64,000 bases of DNA. It comes from an uncultured Winogradskyella sp. GTDB lineage: Bacteria > Bacteroidota > Bacteroidia > Flavobacteriales > Flavobacteriaceae. Location: the NCBI RefSeq assembly GCF_947496485.1, contig NZ_CANMCZ010000001.1:1759384-1823383 (forward strand), read 5' to 3'. Under the pieces are notes generated by a model that saw only the letters and a program-made list of their open reading frames with translations, searched no databases and was not told the DNA's origin. Numbering within the stretch: position 1 is the first letter of the stretch; the number at the start of each line of letters is the position of its first letter. Shown in pieces: positions 43,399 through 51,894 of this stretch. Both the position numbers and the translations under genes were made by a program.

Positions 43399-44285
43399 GA
43401 TTTAGGTTCCTTTAGACTCTTATAAAAAGTCAATCGTATACGTTCGCTATTTATAAAACCAGTACCATAATCTAAATCGTCATAAGTTTTTGTAAGACTA
43501 GTATCTGCTTTTACATCGTCTTCCGTTTTTCCTTCATCTATGGCTTTTTGAATCTTAGTTCTCAATGTTTCCAGCATTTCTAAGAAGCTTTTATATTCCT
43601 CTTTATTAGATACTTTACCATGACCAGGAATAATTTTGGTATCATCATCAATAACCATCAAGCCACGTTTTGCTGCTTCAATATAACCATTTACACTTCC
43701 TCCAGAATTTAAATCAATATATGGATAACGTCCATTAAAATAAGTATCACCAGTATGAAGCACGTTACTTTGTGTAAAATACAATAAAGTATCACCATCA
43801 GTATGTGCATTTGCGACATGGAAAACGGCAATACTTTCATCATTTATGGTAATATTAAGTTTATCGTTAAATGTTATTACAGGGAGAGCTTCTTTAGGTT
43901 TAAAGCTGCCATCTCGTTGCTCACCTTCTAAGCGTTTCTTAACATTATCGTGCGCAATAATTGTGGCTCCAGCTTTAGCCATATTTTCATTACCACCAGA
44001 ATGGTCACCATGATAATGTGTGTTTACTAAGAATTTTAGGGGTTTGTCACTTAGTGTTTTTATAGCAGCAAGAATCTTTTCAGATAAAGGAGCAAACTGA
44101 TCGTCAATTAGAAAAACGCCATCATCACCAACAGAAACACCAATATTTCCACCAGCACCTTCTAGCATATAGGTATGGTCTGAAAGTTGAGTTGTTTTTA
44201 TTTCAACGTTGTCAAAACGTCCTTGAGCATAGATTGAAGTTGAGATGAATAATAGAAAAACTGAAAGGTGTTTGATGATTTTCAT
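43395..44285 (-). CDS. Exported metallo-beta-lactamase-fold hydrolase
   Basis: Metallo-beta-lactamase-superfamily protein of 296 residues with a signal sequence (MKIIKHLSVFLLFISTSIYAQ). The zinc-binding motif HxHxDH is LVNTHYHGDHSGG (about residues 88-100); further ligands are in VANAHTDGDTLLYF (about 155-168) and IIPGHGKVS (about 217-225). The fold suggests a periplasmic hydrolase, for example a lactonase- or SoxH-like enzyme; the substrate cannot be read from sequence. It is a single-gene unit, convergent with remB and divergent from ctaB. Confidence 0.9.
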   Translation of the reverse strand: MKIIKHLSVFLLFISTSIYAQGRFDNVEIKTTQLSDHTYMLEGAGGNIGVSVGDDGVFLIDDQFAPLSEKILAAIKTLSDKPLKFLVNTHYHGDHSGGNENMAKAGATIIAHDNVKKRLEGEQRDGSFKPKEALPVITFNDKLNITINDESIAVFHVANAHTDGDTLLYFTQSNVLHTGDTYFNGRYPYIDLNSGGSVNGYIEAAKRGLMVIDDDTKIIPGHGKVSNKEEYKSFLEMLETLRTKIQKAIDEGKTEDDVKADTSLTKTYDDLDYGTGFINSERIRLTFYKSLKEPKS

Positions 44286-44323
44286 GAATAAGTTTTTAGT
44301 ACATTTTGTTTTATAAAAATAAG

Positions 44324-44331
44324 CAAACTTA
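44324..44331 (-). promoter_or_regulatory. TAnnTTTG -7 element for the metallo-hydrolase
   Basis: On the minus strand this reads TAAGTTTG, an exact consensus match 38 bases before the ATG at 44285. A clear -33 element is not visible. Confidence 0.5.
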
Positions 44332-44370
44332 GAGTAATGTATAAGGTGAAATTAAAACTAAAGGCTTACG

Positions 44371-44400
44371 TTGTTTAAAACCAATTTTAGAAGTATCTTT
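44371..44400 (+). promoter_or_regulatory. Promoter of ctaB
   Basis: TTG (44371-44373) and TATCTTTG (44393-44400) form a textbook Bacteroidota promoter with a 19-base spacer. This places transcription near 44406, so a translation start at the TTG of 44371 is excluded; that TTG is the -33 element. Confidence 0.75.
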
Positions 44401-44433
44401 GCACTCGCTAAGAATAGAACAAAAAAGTACAGT

Positions 44434-45327
44434 TTGAGTAGTACAAAATCTTCGGTATCAACAGCTTCTGTAATTACAGATTTTAAGGAAATTACTAAAA
44501 TGGGATTATCCATTAGTGTAGTGTTTTCTGCTATTGCAGGATATCTTCTTGGTGCTGAGAATATCAACTTTACGACACTTACATTATTGGCTTTTGGTGG
44601 TTACTTTATGGTAGGTGCTTCTAATGCGTACAATCAAATTATTGAGCGCGACTTAGATGCGTTAATGGATCGTACTAAAAACAGGCCAATACCAGCTGGG
44701 CGGATGACCGTTAATACAGCGTTTATAATCGCAACTGCTTTTACGATTTTAGGCTTAATAACGCTGTATATTATCAATCCTAAAACAGCAATGTGGGGAG
44801 CGATATCCATATTTTTATATACAAGTGTTTACACACCTTTAAAAACAAAGACATCTTTAGCGGTTTTTGTTGGCGCTTTGCCTGGCGCAATCCCTTTTAT
44901 GTTAGGTTGGGTGGCTGCGCGTAATGATTTTGGTATAGAGCCAGGTACCTTATTTGCCATTCAGTTTTTCTGGCAATTTCCTCATTTTTGGGCTATAGGC
45001 TGGTTTTTGTATGAAGATTATAAAAAAGGAGGTTTCTTTATGCTGCCTACTGGTAAGCCAGATAAAGGAACTGCAGTACAAATAATAATGTATAGCGTTT
45101 GGACTGTTATTGCATCTATTATTCCAGTATTTGGATTTACGGGTGATCTAAAATTATCTATTGTAGGCGCTGTAATTGTATTTATACTAGGAATGATAAT
45201 GCTGGTGTATGCTTTTAAGTTGTTTCAATTACGAACAGCTAAAGCCGCAAAACAGTTAATGCTATCGAGCGTATTTTATATTACCATGTTGCAGATTATA
45301 TATGTTGCAGATAAATTTTTAAGATAA
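44434..45327 (+). CDS. ctaB: Protohaem IX farnesyltransferase (haem O synthase)
   Basis: UbiA-family membrane enzyme that adds a farnesyl group to haem B to make haem O for the oxidase. Nine or so transmembrane helices; the prenyl-diphosphate motif is NAYNQIIERDLDALMDRTKN and the second acidic site is near YEDYKKGGFFMLP. The frame is open from 44371, but that TTG lies in the promoter; I prefer the TTG at 44434, preceded by an A-rich stretch, giving 297 residues and the usual N-terminus STKSSVSTASVITDFKEITK. No suitable ATG exists before the first helix except that of MGLSIS, which would cut conserved sequence. Subunit III genes follow, the first directly at the stop. Confidence 0.94.
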   Translation: MSSTKSSVSTASVITDFKEITKMGLSISVVFSAIAGYLLGAENINFTTLTLLAFGGYFMVGASNAYNQIIERDLDALMDRTKNRPIPAGRMTVNTAFIIATAFTILGLITLYIINPKTAMWGAISIFLYTSVYTPLKTKTSLAVFVGALPGAIPFMLGWVAARNDFGIEPGTLFAIQFFWQFPHFWAIGWFLYEDYKKGGFFMLPTGKPDKGTAVQIIMYSVWTVIASIIPVFGFTGDLKLSIVGAVIVFILGMIMLVYAFKLFQLRTAKAAKQLMLSSVFYITMLQIIYVADKFLR

Positions 45328-45918
45328 ATGGATTTAACACAAGGAACACCGGAAGAGAAAAAAGCCAGATCCAAAAAGATGATGCTCTGGTTTGGCATTG
45401 GTTCATTAATTATGTCGTTTGCTGCATGGTCTAGTGCATTTATAGTAAGTAAAAAACAACGTATCAATAAAGATTGGTTAATCGATTTTGAATTGCCTAG
45501 TGCCTTTATTATTAGTGTTGTACTTATCTTAATTAGTAGTCTAACATTTATTTTGGCCAAACGCGCATTAAAGCAAAATAAATTAAAGATGGTAACTGTT
45601 TGGTTACTCATAACGTTAGTTCTTGGTATAGCTTTTATTTTTAGTCAATTTGAAGGTTTTAATCAAATTATTAATATGGGACACTTCTTTACTGGGGAAA
45701 GTAGTAATATCACTGTATCTTATATATATTTAATCGCGGCAGTACACATTGCACATGTTGTAGTCGGTCTAATATGTCTTTTAGTAGTAATTTATAACCA
45801 TTTTAAACAAAAGTATGGTCCAGATAATATGCTAGGATTAGAGTTGGCTGCAAGTTTCTGGCATTTTGTTGATATACTGTGGGTTTACCTGTTTTTATTC
45901 TTATATTTTTTTAAATAA
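45328..45918 (+). CDS. Cytochrome c oxidase subunit III, short form
   Basis: Haem-copper oxidase subunit III family protein, 196 residues, five transmembrane helices. The family glutamate region is LEGFNQIINMGHFFTGESSN-like: FSQFEGFNQIINMGHFFT (about residues 105-122), and the C-terminal AASFWHFVDILWVYLFLFLY is the classical WHFVD motif. It starts at the base after the ctaB stop. It forms, with the longer subunit III gene that follows, a tandem pair, as in many Flavobacteriia. Confidence 0.93.
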   Translation: MDLTQGTPEEKKARSKKMMLWFGIGSLIMSFAAWSSAFIVSKKQRINKDWLIDFELPSAFIISVVLILISSLTFILAKRALKQNKLKMVTVWLLITLVLGIAFIFSQFEGFNQIINMGHFFTGESSNITVSYIYLIAAVHIAHVVVGLICLLVVIYNHFKQKYGPDNMLGLELAASFWHFVDILWVYLFLFLYFFK

Positions 45919-46018
45919 TTTATTACATTTTTTTAATGTCTTAAATCGTTTCTAAGTACACGTCACCACTTAGATTCAAAATTTAGACTTTGATGTTTCT
46001 TTAGATAAATAAAATGAT

Positions 46019-46026
46019 TATTTTTG
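46019..46026 (+). promoter_or_regulatory. Candidate -7 element before the long subunit III gene
   Basis: TATTTTTG matches TAnnTTTG and lies 27 bases before the ATG at 46054, in a 135-base gap. The -33 element is not obvious. Confidence 0.45.
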
Positions 46027-46053
46027 TCCAATCTTAAAATTTAAATAAATTCT

Positions 46054-47055
46054 ATGGATTCTACAGTAGCAAATACTGGTACAGAAGGTAAAACTTGGGG
46101 AGGTGGAAACCGACCTTTAAAGGTGAGTTATGGAAAGATGATGATGTGGTTCTTCATTGTATCAGATGCATTAACTTTTTCAGGCTTCTTGGCTGCTTAT
46201 GGCTTTTCAAGATTTAAGTTCATAAAAGAATGGCCTATCGCGGATGAGGTATTTACTCACGTTCCATTTTTACATGGTCAAGAACTACCAATGATCTATG
46301 TGGCATTCATGACTTTTATTCTTATAATGTCCTCTGTAACTATGGTGCTAGCTGTAGATGCCGGTCATCATATGAACAAGGCTAAAGTAACCTTGTACAT
46401 GTTCTTAACCATTATTGGTGGAGCTATTTTCGTAGGCTCTCAAGCTTGGGAATGGGCCACCTTTATTCAAGGTGATTATGGAGCAGTACAAACTAAAGGT
46501 GGAAATATTCTTCAATTTGGTGAGTATGTTACTGAAGATGGTGAAGAAAAGTTTAAACGTATTTCAATAGACGAATTTGCTGTATCAATACCAGATGCAC
46601 GAGTAGAGCATGAACGTAAAAATGGATTATGGTTTAGAGAAGAAGCTTCATTGCCACCATATACAGTTAACGAAATTTACACTGGATTAGCTGCGAATGA
46701 TAATATTAGGGTAAGAACTCAAATTATAAATGACGAAGGGGAAAAAACAGTTTTATCTAGAGCAGAATCTCTCAAACAAATAAAAGATAATGGAAAGTTA
46801 GTTGTTAAGGGAGCTAATCTTCAAGTCAATGAGTATGGTACATCTTTATTCGCAGATTTCTTTTTCTTTATTACAGGATTTCACGGATTCCACGTATTCT
46901 CTGGAGTTGTGATTAACATTATAATTTTCTTCAATGTTATACTCGGTACTTACGAAAGAAGAGGAAGTTATGAAATGGTTGAAAAAGTGGGATTATACTG
47001 GCACTTTGTCGATTTAGTTTGGGTATTTGTATTTACATTCTTCTACCTAGTTTAA
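46054..47055 (+). CDS. Cytochrome c oxidase subunit III, long form
   Basis: Subunit III family protein of 333 residues. The seven-helix pattern is interrupted by a hydrophilic insertion of about 110 residues (about 150-262, starting YGAVQTKGGNILQFGEYVTE) between the helix holding VGSQAWEWATFI and the helix FFFFITGFHGFHVFSGVVIN. The end GLYWHFVDLVWVFVFTFFYL carries the WHFVD motif. The insertion is probably a periplasmic or cytoplasmic loop special to this phylum. It is paired with the short form upstream and subunit IV 19 bases downstream. Confidence 0.93.
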   Translation: MDSTVANTGTEGKTWGGGNRPLKVSYGKMMMWFFIVSDALTFSGFLAAYGFSRFKFIKEWPIADEVFTHVPFLHGQELPMIYVAFMTFILIMSSVTMVLAVDAGHHMNKAKVTLYMFLTIIGGAIFVGSQAWEWATFIQGDYGAVQTKGGNILQFGEYVTEDGEEKFKRISIDEFAVSIPDARVEHERKNGLWFREEASLPPYTVNEIYTGLAANDNIRVRTQIINDEGEKTVLSRAESLKQIKDNGKLVVKGANLQVNEYGTSLFADFFFFITGFHGFHVFSGVVINIIIFFNVILGTYERRGSYEMVEKVGLYWHFVDLVWVFVFTFFYLV

Positions 47056-47074
47056 AAGAAATTAAGATTCAATT

Positions 47075-47521
47075 ATGGCACACGAACATAAATTAGAAAT
47101 ATTTAGAGGCTTAGTTAAATTTAAGTCCAATACGAGTAAGATTTGGGGAGTTTTAGTTTTCCTAACTATAGTAACTTTAATAGAAGTTGTATTAGGTATC
47201 TATAAGCCAGATATGCTTATGCATACTTGGATAGATCCTTTTGAAGGTGGATTTTTAGCAACTTTAGGTAATATTTTATTATCACCTTTTATTTACATGA
47301 AGCCTTTAAACTTCATCTTCATTGTATTAACCCTGGTAAAAGCCTACTACATTACGTGGGACTTCATGCACATGCGTGACGAGACTAAAGCCTTAAGACG
47401 CATGGTAGTTTGGACAGGAGTTTTCTTAATCTGTTATTTAATATTTATCTTGTTACAAGAAGGCGGTTATGTATATGAAGTTTACTTTACTGAAGATCCA
47501 TTAATTAAAAGAGATTTTTAA
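47075..47521 (+). CDS. Cytochrome c oxidase subunit IV-like protein
   Basis: Small membrane protein of 148 residues belonging to the prokaryotic subunit IV group. Three or four hydrophobic segments (about 24-44, 62-80, 84-104 and 113-130). The phrase KAYYITWDFMHMRDETKALRR (about 95-115) is a typical landmark with the conserved His and Met. It is the last gene before a strong terminator and completes the oxidase set (I and II at 6.3-9.2 kb, III and IV here). Confidence 0.9.
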   Translation: MAHEHKLEIFRGLVKFKSNTSKIWGVLVFLTIVTLIEVVLGIYKPDMLMHTWIDPFEGGFLATLGNILLSPFIYMKPLNFIFIVLTLVKAYYITWDFMHMRDETKALRRMVVWTGVFLICYLIFILLQEGGYVYEVYFTEDPLIKRDF

Positions 47522-47550
47522 ACTCAGAATTATAAGTTAAATGATATCAA

Positions 47551-47580
47551 AAGGTGGTTTTTTTAAACCACCTTTTTTAT
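47551..47580 (+). terminator. Intrinsic terminator after subunit IV
   Basis: AAGGTGGTTT (47551-47560) and AAACCACCTT (47565-47574) are perfect 10-base arms around TTTT, followed by a T-run. Confidence 0.9.
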
Positions 47581-47585
47581 TTTTG
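47578..47585 (+). promoter_or_regulatory. Candidate -7 element overlapping the terminator tail
   Basis: TATTTTTG fits TAnnTTTG and overlaps the T-run of the terminator, 4 bases before the ATG at 47590. The transcript would be almost leaderless. The same layout is seen at coxA/ruvB. Confidence 0.4.
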
Positions 47586-47589
47586 CATT

Positions 47590-48288
47590 ATGGTAGTAAG
47601 CAACAGAAAACGTAACGTAATACTAAGTATTTTATTCTTTTTACCTGTAGCATTTATTATTACGATGCTACTTTCAAAAGACAATTATAATCCACTCGAT
47701 GTGGTTAAAAAAAATATTGTAGAGTTACCAGAAAATAAAGACAGCATTCAATTAAAAGATCATATCACAATATTATCTTTTTTAGGCAAAAAACCTAGTC
47801 AAAATTCTATTGCTGCTCTAAACTTAAAAGAGCTCATTTATGATACTAACAAAGGTTTCAAAACCTTTCAAGTTGTAGTTTTACTTCCTTATGAGGCGAA
47901 AGTTGAAGCCCAAAAATTACTGCAGGAAATTAGGTCATACGAAGATTTAAGATTCTGGCATATGGTATATACTGATGATGCAACAGTTAAAAGAGTGTTC
48001 AACAGTTTAAAATCAGATGCTAAACTAGATAAAAATCTTGCATGTAACTCAGTATATATTATTGACAAAGACATGAATCAAAGAGGGAGGTTGGATGACA
48101 GAACAAAAAAAGAAATAGAGGATAAAAATACGGTTTATGGACTCTATGATTACGACTGTATTAAAGTTGCAGAATTAAAAAATAAAATGGCTGCGGAAGA
48201 TATGCGCGTTTTGTTTAAAGAGTATAGAGATAAGCGTAAAGGTGATTTTGAGGATTCTAATAAAAGACGTGTAAAAGATTTAAAATAG
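47590..48288 (+). CDS. Membrane-anchored Sco-like thioredoxin-fold protein without CxxxC
   Basis: About 232 residues with one N-terminal transmembrane helix (about 10-30). I start at 47590 because an earlier in-frame GTG at 47554 lies inside the terminator. The soluble part resembles the adjacent Sco protein in order of elements: ITILSFLGKKPSQNSIAALN where Sco has its CxxxC, a WHMVYTDDATVKRVFNSL segment, and CNSVYIIDKDMNQRGRLDD at the place of the Sco histidine loop. Both metal-binding cysteines of the CxxxC motif are missing, so copper insertion or thiol exchange of the standard kind is unlikely. It is probably a partner in oxidase assembly, inferred from position. The Sco gene starts 3 bases after it. 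Confidence 0.75.
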   Translation: MVVSNRKRNVILSILFFLPVAFIITMLLSKDNYNPLDVVKKNIVELPENKDSIQLKDHITILSFLGKKPSQNSIAALNLKELIYDTNKGFKTFQVVVLLPYEAKVEAQKLLQEIRSYEDLRFWHMVYTDDATVKRVFNSLKSDAKLDKNLACNSVYIIDKDMNQRGRLDDRTKKEIEDKNTVYGLYDYDCIKVAELKNKMAAEDMRVLFKEYRDKRKGDFEDSNKRRVKDLK

Positions 48289-48291
48289 ACG

Positions 48292-49059
48292 ATGAATAAA
48301 AAACCAAACTATTCGTATGTGGGTATTGCATTAATTATCCTAGTTTTTGGAATCATTTTTATTCCCAAAATTATTGATAGATTGAGTAAGGGAGACATTA
48401 TAAGAGATGAAAGTAGAAGCGAAGATGTATCTACTGCTGTCAAAGAAGATGATAAAAAATCTTATAAAAGTGATCTGGTTTACATTCCTAATGCAGATGG
48501 AGGTAGAAAGAAGGTGCCTAATTTTAGTTTCACGAATCAATTGGGACAAACGATTACTGATAAAGATTATCTCGGTAAAGTCTATGTCATTGAATTCTTT
48601 TTTACAACATGTCCAACAATTTGTCCTAGGATGAATAGAAACCTTGTTGAAATTCAAAATGAGTTTAAAGATTTTGAAAATTTTGGAGTTGCATCATTTA
48701 CGATAACACCAGATATTGATACGCCAGAAGTATTAAAGGCATATGCTGAGAAATATGGGATTACAAATCCGAATTGGAATTTAATGACTGGAAATGAAGA
48801 AGAGATATATAAGTTAGCTAATGAAGGCTTTTATTTATATACTGCAAAAAATGACGAAATTATAGATGGGTTTGAGCATTCAGGTAATTTTGCTTTAATA
48901 GATAAAGAAGGTTTTATTCGTTCAAGATTAAAATCGCCAGACAATCCTTTGATTTATTACAACGGTATTATTTCTGAGGCAGAAGGCGAAGATGATGAAG
49001 GAATTCCTCAGGAAATCACCATTTTAAAAGAAGATATTGCTAAATTATTAAAAGAGTAG
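48292..49059 (+). CDS. SCO1/SenC-family copper chaperone for cytochrome oxidase
   Basis: Sco protein of 255 residues with an N-terminal membrane anchor (about 7-25). The copper-binding pair is in FFFTTCPTICPRMNRNL (about residues 100-116) and the third ligand, histidine, in DGFEHSGNFALIDKEG (about 196-211). It delivers copper to the CuA site of subunit II or keeps its cysteines reduced. It sits between the cysteine-less relative and the DUF420 gene in the oxidase assembly locus. Confidence 0.95.
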   Translation: MNKKPNYSYVGIALIILVFGIIFIPKIIDRLSKGDIIRDESRSEDVSTAVKEDDKKSYKSDLVYIPNADGGRKKVPNFSFTNQLGQTITDKDYLGKVYVIEFFFTTCPTICPRMNRNLVEIQNEFKDFENFGVASFTITPDIDTPEVLKAYAEKYGITNPNWNLMTGNEEEIYKLANEGFYLYTAKNDEIIDGFEHSGNFALIDKEGFIRSRLKSPDNPLIYYNGIISEAEGEDDEGIPQEITILKEDIAKLLKE

Positions 49060-49061
49060 TT

Positions 49062-49607
49062 ATGAATTCTCATCAGCTAGACAATGAAAAAAAATACAAC
49101 AAATGGATTGTTGTTTTAGCAGTTATAATTCCATTAGTTGTTGCTATTCTATCTAGAGTGAAGCTACAAGATTTTGGCATAGAAGTAGAGCCTTTAAACT
49201 TTTTGCCACCAATCTATGCTACTATTAACGGATTGACAGCTTTAGTATTAATAACAGCAGTCATAGCGATTAGAAACAAAAATAGAAAGCTACATGAACG
49301 ATTAATGAAGTTTGCCATAATGCTATCTGTTACATTTCTAGTCATGTATGTTGCCTATCATATGACAAGTGATTCAACCAAATTTGGTGGCGAAGGATTT
49401 ATTAAATACATCTACTTTTTTATTTTAGCAACACATATTTTACTGTCCATTGTAATTATTCCATTTGTGTTGATTACTTACGTAAGAGCCATCACCAATA
49501 ATATAGAACGACATAAGAAAATTGCGAAGATTACATTTCCATTGTGGTTATATGTAGCTGTAACAGGTGTTGTGGTCTATTTAATGATTTCACCTTATTA
49601 TGTTTAA
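49062..49607 (+). CDS. DUF420 membrane protein
   Basis: Polytopic membrane protein of 181 residues with five hydrophobic segments. DUF420 landmarks include FLPPIYATINGLTALVLITA (about 46-65) and the histidines in KLHERLMKFAIMLS and YVAYHMTSDST. The family is frequently found beside oxidase assembly genes and resembles CtaM-type assembly factors, though function here is inferred from position. The next small gene overlaps or directly follows its stop. Confidence 0.92.
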   Translation: MNSHQLDNEKKYNKWIVVLAVIIPLVVAILSRVKLQDFGIEVEPLNFLPPIYATINGLTALVLITAVIAIRNKNRKLHERLMKFAIMLSVTFLVMYVAYHMTSDSTKFGGEGFIKYIYFFILATHILLSIVIIPFVLITYVRAITNNIERHKKIAKITFPLWLYVAVTGVVVYLMISPYYV

Positions 49608-49608
49608 T

Positions 49609-49842
49609 ATGAAGCGTAAGATTGTTTTGCTTTTCTTCACTACCCTCTTTTTTGTAAGAAGTAATGCGCAATGTGCTATGTGTAGAGCTGTTTTAGAAAG
49701 TGGAGAGGATCAATCTGCAGCAGAAGGAATCAATGATGGGATTATGTTCCTAATGGCTGTTCCTTATATTTTGGTAGCAACAATTGCCTTTTTTATCTAC
49801 AGAAAATACAGAAATTCAAATAAGACTGAAAATACAAGTTAA
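49609..49842 (+). CDS. Small exported CxxC membrane protein of the oxidase locus
   Basis: About 77 residues. The start at 49609 gives the signal MKRKIVLLFFTTLFFVRSNA, directly followed by QCAMCRAVLESGEDQSAAEG with a CxxC pair, then one transmembrane helix (about 47-65) and a basic tail. An in-frame ATG at 49600 overlaps the previous stop and is less likely. Small proteins with this CAMCRA sequence are common at the end of oxidase loci in Flavobacteriia; a redox or metal role for the cysteine pair is inference. Confidence 0.75.
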   Translation: MKRKIVLLFFTTLFFVRSNAQCAMCRAVLESGEDQSAAEGINDGIMFLMAVPYILVATIAFFIYRKYRNSNKTENTS

Positions 49843-49954
49843 AAACTGTAACATTTTAGTGATTTAAGAGTCTTAGTCATGTAGGTATTAACAATTTGTT
49901 GGCATAAAAAACTTACAAATTTCCTTAAAATTGCACTAGCTAACCAGTCGTATT

Positions 49955-50656
49955 ATGATTCGAATAAAAGATTTGCATAAATCTTACCACATGGGGAGCA
50001 ATTCGCTTCATGTACTCAAGGGTATTGATTTTGATGTAAAAGAAGGTGAATTGGTATCCATAATGGGTTCCTCAGGTTCAGGGAAGTCCACATTACTAAA
50101 TATTTTAGGTATGTTAGACGAAGCTGATGAAGGTCAATATATACTCGATAATGTTCCCATTAAAAATCTTAATGAAAAAATAGCTGCAAAATATAGAAAC
50201 GAATTTCTTGGATTCGTTTTTCAATCCTTTAATCTTATTAATTATAAAAGTGCATTAGATAATGTATCAATGCCGCTGTACTATAAAGGCATCAAACGAA
50301 AAGAACGTACGGAAAGAGCAATGCATTATCTAGAAAAAGTTGGCTTAGCAGAATGGTCTCATCATTTGCCGAGTGAATTATCTGGTGGTCAAAAACAGCG
50401 TGTAGCAATTGCAAGAGCTTTAGCTAGTGAGCCTAAAGTTTTATTAGCTGATGAGCCAACAGGCGCATTAGATACTAAAACTTCATATGAAGTTATGGAG
50501 CTCATACAAGGTATTAACGATGAAGGTAAAACGATTCTGGTTGTAACACACGAGCATGATATTGCACAAATGACTAAGCGCATCGTTAATCTTAAAGATG
50601 GTGTCATCATTGACGACAGTAAAGTAGAACAAGTAAGAGCATCAGCAAATGTTTGA
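49955..50656 (+). CDS. MacB-type ABC transporter ATPase
   Basis: ABC ATPase of the LolD/MacB class, 233 residues. Walker A is MGSSGSGKST (about 36-45), the Q-loop is in GFVFQSFNLI, the signature is LSGGQKQRVAIARALA (about 141-156) and Walker B is VLLADEPTGALD. It powers the two permeases that follow, overlapping the first by 8 bases. The group may extrude peptides, antibiotics or lipoprotein-like substrates; the substrate is unknown. Confidence 0.94.
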   Translation: MIRIKDLHKSYHMGSNSLHVLKGIDFDVKEGELVSIMGSSGSGKSTLLNILGMLDEADEGQYILDNVPIKNLNEKIAAKYRNEFLGFVFQSFNLINYKSALDNVSMPLYYKGIKRKERTERAMHYLEKVGLAEWSHHLPSELSGGQKQRVAIARALASEPKVLLADEPTGALDTKTSYEVMELIQGINDEGKTILVVTHEHDIAQMTKRIVNLKDGVIIDDSKVEQVRASANV

Positions 50657-51893
50657 TATAGAACGTTGGCAAGAAATATTTGAAACCCTTAGAAAAAATA
50701 AGTTAAGAACGCTCTTAACAGGGCTTTCAGTGGCTTCAGGTATCTTCATTTTAGTAGTTCTACTCGGATTTAGTAAAGGTATAGAAAATGGTGTTAAGTC
50801 AGAGTTCGAACAAGATGCAACTAATAGAGTTTCTGTGTGGACCGGAGTTACAACCAAAGGTTATAAAGGCTTAAATCCTGGAAGATATATTCAGCTAAAA
50901 AATTCTAGCTTTGATGCTATTGAAAATGAATACGATGATTATTTAGAGTACCGATCAAAGGACTATATGATTTGGGGAGGTACAGTAACTTACAACAACG
51001 AAACAGGAAATTATCGTGTTCGAGGCACATTGCCAGACAATCAATTTATTGAAAATGCAGATATTGGTTCTGGTCGTTTTATTAGTCAATCAGATATAGA
51101 AAACAATAAGAAGGTTGCCGTTATTGGTAATAAAATGAAAACTGACCTTTTTAAAGGTGAAGATCCCATTAACAAAAACGTTCAAATCTATGGAATGAAT
51201 TTCAAAGTGGTAGGTGTTTATTTTGATCCTGGTGGAGACAGAGAAGAAAGCCAGGTTTATATTCCCGTGACAACCGCTCAGCAAGTATTTAATGCAGGAG
51301 AAAACATTCGCAACATGGCATTTACGGTTAAAATGGCAGATAATTTTGACGAAGCCGTTGCTATGTCTAACGCTATTGCATTGGGTATTGAGCAAAAAAT
51401 AAAAGAAATTCATACGGTTGCACCAGATGATGTAAGTGCTGTTAGAGTTAATAATACACTTGAAGAAGCACAGAAAATCTATTCATTAGTAGCGACAATT
51501 CAAGCTGTATTTTGGTTTGTAGGTATTGGTACTATCATTGCTGGTATAGTTGGTGTTGGTAATATTATGCTCATTATAGTAAAAGAGCGGACAAAAGAAA
51601 TTGGTATAAGAAAAGCCTTAGGCGCATTACCAATGTCAATTGTTGGAATGATTTTACAAGAAGCTGTTTTTGTAACTATGTTTGCAGGCTTATTCGGGTT
51701 AATCCTTGGACTAGGACTATTAGAACTTGTTGGGCCACAAATAGAAAGTGATTTCATCAAATACCCACAAGTCAACTTCAATATTGCTCTAATTACAGTG
51801 TTCTTGTTGGTGTTTGCTGGTGCTTTGGCAGGATTTATTCCTGCATACAGAGCCGCTAAAATTAAACCAATTGTAGCACTTAGAGACGAATAG
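50649..51893 (+). CDS. MacB-like ABC permease 1
   Basis: Permease of the MacB/FtsX family, 414 residues. The first transmembrane helix (about 21-42) is followed by a large periplasmic domain (about 45-275), then three helices ending with the FtsX-domain landmark VKERTKEIGIRKALGALPMS (about 313-332) and AGFIPAYRAAKIKPIVALRDE at the C-terminus. It shares the N-terminal pattern WQEIFETLRKNKLRTLLTG with permease 2, so the pair arose by duplication and probably forms a heterodimer. It overlaps the ATPase by 8 bases. Confidence 0.94.
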   Translation: MFDIERWQEIFETLRKNKLRTLLTGLSVASGIFILVVLLGFSKGIENGVKSEFEQDATNRVSVWTGVTTKGYKGLNPGRYIQLKNSSFDAIENEYDDYLEYRSKDYMIWGGTVTYNNETGNYRVRGTLPDNQFIENADIGSGRFISQSDIENNKKVAVIGNKMKTDLFKGEDPINKNVQIYGMNFKVVGVYFDPGGDREESQVYIPVTTAQQVFNAGENIRNMAFTVKMADNFDEAVAMSNAIALGIEQKIKEIHTVAPDDVSAVRVNNTLEEAQKIYSLVATIQAVFWFVGIGTIIAGIVGVGNIMLIIVKERTKEIGIRKALGALPMSIVGMILQEAVFVTMFAGLFGLILGLGLLELVGPQIESDFIKYPQVNFNIALITVFLLVFAGALAGFIPAYRAAKIKPIVALRDE

Positions 51894-51894
51894 T

